From assembly GCA_002049825.1 (NCBI GenBank), contig MVCZ01000152.1, positions 1-8,139 on the forward strand: 8,139 nucleotides of DNA. The letters are read 5' to 3'. The translations under genes were made by a program, and so were the position numbers. The notes under the pieces are model-generated. The model was not told where the DNA came from and did not search any database. It saw nothing but the letters and a program-made list of their open reading frames with translations. Each line of letters opens with the position of its first letter. Positions within the stretch are counted from its first letter, which is position 1. The stretch is from Candidatus Zhuqueibacterota bacterium 4484_188 (lineage in GTDB: Bacteria > Calditrichota > Calditrichia > RBG-13-44-9). Below, in pieces: positions 1-5,571 of this stretch.

Positions 1-392
1 CCATCAACATCTTCGGAAGTTTCCAGGAAAACTTCTACTTCGTCCCCGACTTTGATTTCGTCAAGGTCGGAAAATTCTTCCTTGGGTACCATTCCCTCCG
101 ATTTAAAACCCACGTCAATCACCACATCGGATTTGGTAATCGCAACCACAGTTCCCTTAATAATATCGCCTTCGCGCATCTGTTCGAAACTCTGGTCGTA
201 CAACTTTACCAACTGGGGATCAAGCTCTTTCTCTTCGTCGGTATCGTCCGGGAGTTCATCCAATTTGAACACCTGTCCCGGTTTAAACGGTTCATCACTC
301 TCAGCCTTTTCCGCCGCTTGTACTTCTTCTACCGGAGCGACCTGGGGTTCTTCCTCAGGATTTGGTTTTTCCTGTTTAACTTCTTCAGTCAT
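1..392 (-). CDS. rpsA: 30S ribosomal protein S1, N-terminal part (runs off the left edge)
   Basis: This is the first 130 residues of ribosomal protein S1, the mRNA-binding protein of the small subunit that helps recruit and unfold mRNA at initiation. The start (MTEEVKQEKP) is fixed by a near-perfect Shine-Dalgarno 8 nt upstream. Residues 1 to about 70 are a low-complexity acidic extension rich in Glu, Pro and Asp. An S1/OB-fold repeat follows from about residue 72 (MREGDIIKGTVVAI, then DVGFKSEGMVPKEEF and VGDEVEVFL). The G-x-V-V-x-I-x-x-x-x-V-x-x-D-V-G-x-K-x-E-G-x-V-P pattern is typical of the first S1 domain in bacterial S1. The remaining repeats lie outside the window. A promoter sits just upstream, so the gene is probably transcribed on its own and not only by read-through from the protease gene behind it. 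Other S1-repeat proteins are possible, but the acidic leader followed by this repeat fits rpsA best. Confidence 0.9.
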   Translation of the reverse strand, partial: MTEEVKQEKPNPEEEPQVAPVEEVQAAEKAESDEPFKPGQVFKLDELPDDTDEEKELDPQLVKLYDQSFEQMREGDIIKGTVVAITKSDVVIDVGFKSEGMVPKEEFSDLDEIKVGDEVEVFLETSEDVD

Positions 393-400
393 TTAAATAC

Positions 401-410
401 ATCCTCCTTT
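401..410 (-). promoter_or_regulatory. Strong Shine-Dalgarno of rpsA
   Basis: On the minus strand the sequence is AAAGGAGGAT, an almost full complement of the 16S rRNA 3' end, 8 nt before the rpsA ATG. It settles the start codon and shows that this organism uses canonical SD-led initiation for an abundant protein. Many Bacteroidota do not, which is useful for taxonomy. Confidence 0.8.
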
Positions 411-451
411 TATAAAAGATATTCCCGCTACTAGGGGTTTAAAAACCGCCA

Positions 452-479
452 AATATAAGAACCCTTCCCGTTAATTCAA
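452..479 (-). promoter_or_regulatory. Candidate sigma70-type promoter of rpsA
   Basis: On the minus strand a -35 box TTGAAT (474-479) and a -10 box TATATT (452-457) are separated by 16 bp, about 60 bp upstream of the start codon. The tRNA-Sec gene in this window has nearly the same pair (TTGACT and TATATT, spacing 18). That agreement at two housekeeping genes raises confidence that this is the host's standard promoter form. It is a motif match by eye and has not been tested. Confidence 0.5.
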
Positions 480-630
480 AATAATATTTAATTTACTGTA
501 ATTTCCGGGAAATGTTGGTGAAGATTATGAAAATGTAAATTGACCGGCGAGGTTCTACCGGCTGTAAAACTAACGGTAGACAACCCGGTTTTACCGCGTT
601 GAAAAACACCCACTGCCTTCAAACATTCTC

Positions 631-658
631 ACCGGGGATAAACCCCGGTAGCTACCGG
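631..658 (-). repeat. Overlapping palindromes downstream of the Tricorn gene (possible transcript end)
   Basis: An inverted repeat ACCGGGG / CCCCGGT (631-637 and 643-649, 5-nt loop) overlaps a perfect 14-bp palindrome CCGGTAGCTACCGG (645-658). The two hairpins cannot form together. They start about 25 nt after the protease stop codon, where a terminator or mRNA 3' stabiliser would be expected, but no U-tract follows on the minus strand, so this is not a classical intrinsic terminator. A further inverted repeat, TCTACCG / CGGTAGA (554-560 and 574-580), lies a little downstream. The rest of 393-682 holds only the rpsA promoter and RBS; I see no gene in it. Confidence 0.4.
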
Positions 659-682
659 CAAGCGCCCGGCAGTCCTTTCATT

Positions 683-3601
683 TTACAATTCTTTCAGGAG
701 CGTCTGCACCGCTGCCTCCAACTGGCGGTCCTTATGTGCCGCTACATCGCCCGGCTGGTCTTCCACGATAATATCCGGCACCGCGCCATGATGCTCCATA
801 TTTACGTTGCTTCCTTTCACATACCAACCACGAAAAGGCACCCGGAACGAAGAACCGTCAATCAGCCGAATGGAACCGGTGCTGATGACCAAACCACCGG
901 TGGGTTTCCCAACTACTTTTCCCCGCTTTAGCGTTTTGATGGCGTGGGAAAATATTTCCGCATTGGAGTAAGAATACTCATTGCACAACACGATGATTGG
1001 TTTTGTCCAGGCATAAAGCGGACGACGCCCCTGGGGGTACCCCTTGCCGCCATCCCGCGGAATGGTCACCGCATGGTCTTTAATCATGAGCATATTTAAC
1101 AGGTAATCAGTCGTCCAGCCGCCGCCGTTATTCCGCACATCAATCACCAGTCCGTCCTTGCCATGCGCTTCAGCGTACAATTCCATTTCGAAACGTTCCA
1201 GGCTTTCTTCGACCATTGCCCGGATGTGGATGTAACCCAGCCGGTTATCCGAAAGCCGGTGCACCAGGTCGGATTTCTCTTTCCGCCAGCGGTCGTATTC
1301 CAGCGAAACAAACCTGCCGTAATTCACCGGTCTCACCACAATGGAACGGCGGTATTGACTGTCGCCTTTTTTACCGCCTAACAATAGTTCCACCGGCTGG
1401 CCGACTTTGTTTTCCAGCAACTGGTACAGGTTACTTTCGTTTTCAAGAGGAACCCCATCTACCGCCAGTAACACCTCCCCGGCTTTTGCCGGTTGTTTCA
1501 CCCGGTCGCAGGGACCTTCGGGAATCACCTCGCTGATTTTCAAAGCGGGTCCCTTAAACGACTCGTCGTAGCGCAGACCCAGCATGCCGCTACTCACTGC
1601 ATTGGGAGAACGGGGTGAAGAAATCCCCAGGTGCGACGCATTTAACTCACCAATCATTAACCGAACTACATCGTTAAAATCGCGCAGTGTGAAAACGTTT
1701 TCAGCAACGGGTAAATATTTCTGACGCATTTTTTTCCAATCGGTACCATGAAAATTCGGAGTAAGCTGTTTCAAATCCTTCCCATTCCATTTCACTTTCC
1801 AGAGGTCGCTTTTCCCGGAAGAATTGCTGTTAAATACGATGAACTGCCCGTTCGGCGACCAGTCAAAATCAGACTCTTCGCCGGGCAGCGAAGTAACCCG
1901 ATGCAAACGTTCAAACAACTTTTCCGGCTGATCAATCTGCACCAGCAGGCTGTCAGATTTTTTCTTTTTCTTCTTCTCTTTGGCGGTGTCAAAAAATTCT
2001 TCCCACTCGGCATCGGTTTTCTCATCATCCGCCCGGCGCAGGAAAACCATCCAGATGTCGTAATTATCCCCGATACGTTTGGAAATAAAAGCCAGCCGTT
2101 TTCCATCCGCAGACCAGCGGGGCGAAAGATCGTAGTCGGGGTGCTGTGACAGGTTAAACACCGTCCCCGATTTTAGATTCAACAGGAAAACGTCCGAGTT
2201 GAATTCGTTATCTTCCACCGAATAAGCAATCCAGCGGCTGTCCGGTGACCAGGCGTAATCCGGCTCACTCCAGCCTTTCAGAACTGTTTTTTCTTTGCCC
2301 GTTTTTAAATCCCGGATAATCAGGTTTCCTTTTCCCCGCACGAAGGACAATTTTTTTCCGTCCGGCGAAAAGCGCGGCGAGTGTTCCTCGGCGCGACTTC
2401 CCACTAATTTTTTGGTTTTGAACCGGGTCGTGCGGCTCAATAATTTCTGCTGTGGATCGCCACTGGTTACCAGGTACAGGTCCTTGCTGCCTTCCCGGTC
2501 GGAAACAAAAACCAGGCTGTCGCCATTGGGCGCCCACACCGGTTCGGTTTCCCGCGCTGCGGTTCGGGTCACCTGGTTCAGAAAACGGCTGTTCTGCGAA
2601 GTGACCAATAGTTCACCGCGAACCACAAATGCCACTTGCCTGCCATCGGGACTGACCGACATTTCCGTGGCACTGCCAGTGTAATTTTTATAATAAACCG
2701 GATTACTGACAAAATCCAGCGGCAGGTCAATTCGGAGAGGAGTCGCTTTGCCTAAACTTACCTGGTACCGGTAAATATCAAATCCTCGCTCAAAAGCAAT
2801 CAGGCTGCCGTCGGCGGAAATTTCCGGGTAGCGAATACCGTCGTCTTCAAAAAAAGTAAGCTGCTTTTTATTCGCACCGTCGGAATCCATCCGGTACAGG
2901 TTCATTGTGCCGTCCTTCTCGCTGGCAAAATAGATGGTGCCGCCGTCCGGTGACCAGAGCGGAAACATATCCTGTCCGTCGAATTCGGTTAGTTTCCGGT
3001 ACGTTTTCTCTTTGAAATCGTAGCGAAAGATATCGCAGTTGCTGCTGCCGCGGTAATGTTTGCGGTACACATCGGCTCTTCCTTTTATAAAAAGCATATA
3101 CCGACCATCCCGCGACACCTTTGTTTGATCGGCATACTCATCCAGCAGGGCAAACGGTGTACCTCCTGTCAGGTTCACCCGGTAGGTTACCGGCAAGCGG
3201 TGGTAGTAAAAATTACGCCGGGAAGAGAACAGGATCTCATCCCTGCCGGGCAGCCACTGCCACACCCGGTCCGGTGAAGAAAAATAGGTTAACCGTTTCA
3301 CCACCCCTCCGTTCAACGAGATAACAAACACGTCATCATTCCCATAGCGGTCCGAGGAAAAAGCAATCTGCTTACCATCGGGCGACCACTTCGGCAGGTA
3401 ATCGTAAGCGGGATTCGCAGTTAAACGCTGCGCCGTACCGCCATCTGCTCCAACCAACCAGATGTCTCCCTGGAAAGAGAAGGCAATTTGTTTGCCGTCA
3501 GGCGAAGGTGCCGGTGTGCGCGGAAAAAGATGGGTTTCCGTCCCGTAAGTTACATTCACTAACACCCAAAAGAGCAAACCGATTAAGAACAACCGTTTCA
3601 T
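683..3601 (-). CDS. Tricorn-family protease (exported), S41-type serine peptidase with WD40-like propellers and PDZ
   Basis: The protein has 972 residues and the Tricorn architecture. A signal peptide (residues 1-20, MKRLFLIGLLFWVLVNVTYG) predicts export to the periplasm. Residues about 22 to 600 carry roughly ten PD40-like repeats of the W/x-S-P-D-G-x-x-I-A-F type, forming the two beta-propellers that gate and channel peptides. A Lys-rich stretch lies near residue 540. A C1-like segment with Ser656-His657 (NASHLGI) is followed by a PDZ domain (about 674-760) and a C-terminal S41 domain (about 775-960). By motif comparison with Thermoplasma Tricorn, the catalytic set is Ser656, His657, nucleophile Ser879 (in YSNAE) and Glu936 (in NMEHHG), all present. 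The family degrades oligopeptides. Asn880 follows the nucleophile where I recall Asp in Thermoplasma. I chose ATG 3601 over an in-frame ATG 57 nt upstream because an SD precedes it and it begins a clean signal peptide. The homologue is slightly shorter than the roughly 1070-residue archaeal enzyme. Confidence 0.92.
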   Translation of the reverse strand: MKRLFLIGLLFWVLVNVTYGTETHLFPRTPAPSPDGKQIAFSFQGDIWLVGADGGTAQRLTANPAYDYLPKWSPDGKQIAFSSDRYGNDDVFVISLNGGVVKRLTYFSSPDRVWQWLPGRDEILFSSRRNFYYHRLPVTYRVNLTGGTPFALLDEYADQTKVSRDGRYMLFIKGRADVYRKHYRGSSNCDIFRYDFKEKTYRKLTEFDGQDMFPLWSPDGGTIYFASEKDGTMNLYRMDSDGANKKQLTFFEDDGIRYPEISADGSLIAFERGFDIYRYQVSLGKATPLRIDLPLDFVSNPVYYKNYTGSATEMSVSPDGRQVAFVVRGELLVTSQNSRFLNQVTRTAARETEPVWAPNGDSLVFVSDREGSKDLYLVTSGDPQQKLLSRTTRFKTKKLVGSRAEEHSPRFSPDGKKLSFVRGKGNLIIRDLKTGKEKTVLKGWSEPDYAWSPDSRWIAYSVEDNEFNSDVFLLNLKSGTVFNLSQHPDYDLSPRWSADGKRLAFISKRIGDNYDIWMVFLRRADDEKTDAEWEEFFDTAKEKKKKKKSDSLLVQIDQPEKLFERLHRVTSLPGEESDFDWSPNGQFIVFNSNSSGKSDLWKVKWNGKDLKQLTPNFHGTDWKKMRQKYLPVAENVFTLRDFNDVVRLMIGELNASHLGISSPRSPNAVSSGMLGLRYDESFKGPALKISEVIPEGPCDRVKQPAKAGEVLLAVDGVPLENESNLYQLLENKVGQPVELLLGGKKGDSQYRRSIVVRPVNYGRFVSLEYDRWRKEKSDLVHRLSDNRLGYIHIRAMVEESLERFEMELYAEAHGKDGLVIDVRNNGGGWTTDYLLNMLMIKDHAVTIPRDGGKGYPQGRRPLYAWTKPIIVLCNEYSYSNAEIFSHAIKTLKRGKVVGKPTGGLVISTGSIRLIDGSSFRVPFRGWYVKGSNVNMEHHGAVPDIIVEDQPGDVAAHKDRQLEAAVQTLLKEL

Positions 3602-3607
3602 TTGTGA

Positions 3608-3613
3608 CTCCCT
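3608..3613 (-). promoter_or_regulatory. RBS that decides the Tricorn start
   Basis: AGGGAG on the minus strand lies 6 nt before ATG 3601. The alternative in-frame ATG at 3658 lacks a comparable site and would put 19 mostly non-hydrophobic residues in front of the signal peptide. The downstream start is therefore preferred. Confidence 0.7.
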
Positions 3614-3891
3614 GATTTTTAACGGGTAAAAATAAAATCCCGGCGCCATAGGATACAAATGAATTATTTATTTAAATATCGCATCTGTTTTTTGAATTCG
3701 TTACACATTTTGCACAGGTATTTTTCCATTAGCAGGCAATCACACTACTTTTAGTTAAAAAAACCGTACCAGGCACCCGGTCTTTGAAAATATTTTCTCT
3801 TTGAATAATTTTTCCGTGGTGTTACCTTTGCACGGCATGGGCAGTGAACGAAACATTCGGACACAATCGGCTTCTTTGGCACGGCAGAAAG

Positions 3892-3928
3892 TCCGGTTTT
3901 TCCACTGAGAAAATTCAGTTAAACCGGA
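3892..3928 (+). promoter_or_regulatory. Hairpin or operator-like inverted repeat in the citrate synthase leader
   Basis: TCCGGTTT (3892-3899) is the exact inverse of AAACCGGA (3921-3928). Nested inside, ACTGA (3904-3908) pairs with TCAGT (3915-3919) around a 6-nt loop. The result is a two-part stem with a small asymmetric internal loop, ending about 105 nt before the citrate synthase ATG. It could act as an RNA hairpin in the leader or as a palindromic protein-binding site. No U-tract follows, so it is not an intrinsic terminator. Function is not known. Confidence 0.4.
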
Positions 3929-4034
3929 ATAATAAATCACATATCCGGGTGCAGAGGACGGATGAACAGGTGTTTTTCGATAATCATATCACAAACCTTG
4001 CAGAACGGAAACTCATAAAAAGAAGGAAAAGCGT

Positions 4035-5284
4035 ATGAGCCAGGATTTTCTTGATTATGCAGCGAATCAACTTTTAGAACGAGCCACCATCAGTCGCGAT
4101 TTGTACACCCGGTATTCGGTGAAGCGCGGGTTACGCAACGAAGACGGCTCGGGTGTGCTGGTGGGACTGACCCGGATTTCCAGCGTTATCGGTTTTAAAA
4201 TCGTCGACGAAGAAGTGGTACCCATCGAAGGCGAATTATACTATCGCGGTATTAACATTCACGATCTGGTGAGCGGTATTCAGCAAGAAAAACGACTCGG
4301 TTTTCCCGAAGTCATTTACTTGCTGATGTTCGGAAAACTGCCCAACGAAAAAGAACTCAACGATTTCCGGGAATATCTCAAGCCGCTGATCTCGCTTCCG
4401 CCGGGACTGAATGAAACCTCTATTCTGCAATTTCCCAGTCCCAGCGTTATGAATAAATTGCAGCGGGTAACCCTGGTGCTCTACGGTACCGACCCCGCAC
4501 CGGACGACATTTCCATCCCCAATGTAATTCGCCAGTGCCTGGGACTGATTGCCAAATTTCCCATTATCATCGCCTATTCTTACCAGGCGATGCGGCACAA
4601 ATTATTCGGAGAGTCACTGTTTGTGCACCCGCCGCACCCGGATTTGTGCTGTGGTGAAAATTTTCTGCAAATGCTGCGTCACACGTGGTTTCTTCCAGCC
4701 AAACCGACACCTACTCCGCCATTGCCGCCGCGGTTGGGTCACTTAAGGGACCACTGCACGGTGCAGCAAATTCTTTCGTTATGGATATGATGAAAAATAT
4801 TCGTGAAAATGTTAAAGACTGGAAAGATGAAGACGAAGTCGCTCACTATCTTGAGAAAATTTTAAGAAAGGAAGCGCATGATCGAGCAGGGCTGGTTTAC
4901 GGAATGGGACACGCGGTTTATACCAAATCGGACCCCCGGGCAGTGATTCTGAAAGAAAAAGCCCGCGAATTAGCCGCAGTCAAAGGACGGTCGGATGAAT
5001 TTGATCTCTACCTGAAGGTTGAAAAACTAACACCGGGAATTTTCCAGCGGGTAAAGAATTCGGACAAAGTAATTTCGCCTAATGTCGATTTCTTCTCCGG
5101 ATTCGTTTACGACCTGTTGGGCTTCCCGCGGGAAATTTACACGCCGTTGTTTGCCATGGCACGCATCGTGGGCTGGTCGGCACACCGGGTGGAAGAACTG
5201 ATTAACGGGAAACGAATTATTCGTCCGGCATACAAAAATGTTTTGCCTCAGCAAAAATACGTGCCGTTAGCCGAGCGAAGGTAA
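4035..5284 (+). pseudogene. gltA: Citrate synthase, disrupted by an internal deletion with frameshift
   Basis: Citrate synthase condenses acetyl-CoA with oxaloacetate, the entry step of the TCA cycle. The reading starts at ATG 4035 (AAGGA 7 nt upstream) and follows the long citrate/2-methylcitrate synthase family (YTRYSVKRGLRNEDGSGVLVG near the N-terminus, later HPDLxxxENFLQMLRH). It leaves that family at about 4682 and stops out of frame at 4790. The family sequence resumes in the next frame near 4682 as HVVSSSQTDTYSAIAAAVGSLKGPLHGAAN and runs to the stop at 5284. The catalytic residues of the second half are all present: His in GPLHG (4757-4759), His in GMGHA (4910-4912) and Asp in NVDFFSG (5087-5089). 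The segment expected between them, with the conserved HAxHGGGNNS oxaloacetate-binding motif, is absent. The span is about 100 bp shorter than a typical gene of roughly 450 codons. The normally Ser/Ala-containing motif before ENF reads CCG here. No internal RBS supports separate translation of the second half, so a functional product is unlikely. A misassembly cannot be excluded. Confidence 0.85.
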
Positions 5285-5311
5285 TCAGCTTTTTTGCATA
5301 CCCCCGAATTG

Positions 5312-5344
5312 CCCCGACTGTTTCTTCGGTCGGGGTATTTTTTC
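5312..5344 (+). terminator. Intrinsic terminator of the citrate synthase gene
   Basis: CCCCGACTG (5312-5320) pairs with CGGTCGGGG (5327-5335) around a 6-nt loop. The 9-bp stem includes one G-U pair and is followed by TATTTTTTC. It begins 28 nt after the citrate synthase stop and before the selC promoter, so it insulates the tRNA gene from upstream transcription. Confidence 0.88.
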
Positions 5345-5373
5345 ATATTTTATCCGGCGGTCTGTTTTGCCGG

Positions 5374-5403
5374 TTGACTTGCTGCAAATAAAATACCTAT
5401 ATT
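5374..5403 (+). promoter_or_regulatory. Promoter of the tRNA-Sec gene
   Basis: A -35 box TTGACT (5374-5379) and a -10 box TATATT (5398-5403) are separated by 18 bp. Transcription would start near 5410, giving a leader of only about 9 nt before the mature tRNA 5' end at 5419. The position right after a terminator and right before a tRNA makes this a credible housekeeping promoter. It resembles the rpsA promoter at 452-479. Confidence 0.65.
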
Positions 5404-5418
5404 TTACGCAGCATTTCG

Positions 5419-5512
5419 GGAGGTGGATGGGGACCGGTGTCTCCCCCGGCCTTCAAAGCCGCGCGTTTCGGTGTAAACACCGAAAGGTGGGTTCGACTCC
5501 CACGCACCTCCG
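5419..5512 (+). tRNA. selC: tRNA-Sec (anticodon UCA)
   Basis: This is a 94-nt selenocysteine tRNA, which reads UGA codons that carry a SECIS element and is charged by SerRS then SelA. The fold is clear. The acceptor is GGAGGTG with CACCTCC. The D-arm has 6 bp and a 4-nt loop (GGGGAC, CGGT, GTCTCC), as in E. coli selC. The anticodon loop CTTCAAA carries TCA at 5453-5455. A long variable arm has an 8-bp stem (TTTCGGTG / CACCGAAA) with a TAAA loop. The T-arm is GTGGG, TTCGACT, CCCAC. The discriminator is G and no full CCA is encoded. Two positions are imperfect: the eighth acceptor pair would be G-G, and the anticodon stem has one C-C. The long variable arm, 6-bp D-stem and UCA anticodon together leave little doubt. 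No selenoprotein gene is evident inside the window. Confidence 0.93.
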
Positions 5513-5571
5513 CACGTCTAATGTTGCAAAATCGAAGAGAAAGAATTATGCTGTTTTTTAACCGGATCAAC

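Larger units (their letters stand above)
3602..4034. other. Divergent intergenic region between the protease and citrate synthase genes
   Basis: About 430 bp separate two divergent genes and should contain both promoters. I see no convincing gene: the short frames here have no RBS and no family-like sequence. A weak plus-strand promoter candidate is TTGAAA (3784-3789) with TAATTT (3806-3811), spacing 16, which would give a leader of about 215 nt to citrate synthase. On the minus strand a small imperfect hairpin (3768-3781) precedes a run of seven U (3757-3763). It looks terminator-like, but no minus-strand gene lies upstream that it would end. No convincing promoter for the protease gene could be picked out in the AT-rich stretch 3650-3720. 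Confidence 0.5.

Noticed and set aside
52..396. Plus-strand open frame of 114 codons, rich in Ser
   Set aside because: It lies antisense to the rpsA start, has low-complexity Ser-rich composition and no RBS, and the opposite strand encodes a clear S1 domain.
3755..3940. Minus-strand frame of 61 codons in the divergent region
   Set aside because: It has no RBS, its composition is not protein-like and it resembles no family.
3844..4038. Small plus-strand frame upstream of citrate synthase, plus a shorter frame starting at the ATG at 3836
   Set aside because: Neither has an RBS or family resemblance, and the sequence is better explained as the leader containing the 3892-3928 inverted repeat.
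4788..4790. TGA ending the front citrate synthase frame as a possible selenocysteine codon, prompted by the nearby tRNA-Sec
   Set aside because: The frame is already out of register with the protein family before this TGA, so the codon is simply an out-of-frame stop.
4685..5284. Separate functional gene starting at GTG 4685 for the citrate synthase C-terminal half
   Set aside because: No SD precedes the GTG, and the sequence continues the family alignment of the upstream half without its own N-terminal region. It is best read as the rear part of the disrupted gene.
5513..5571. Terminator shared by selC and brxL
   Set aside because: I looked for an inverted repeat with flanking T or A tracts and found only a run of six T without a stem, so no terminator is called.
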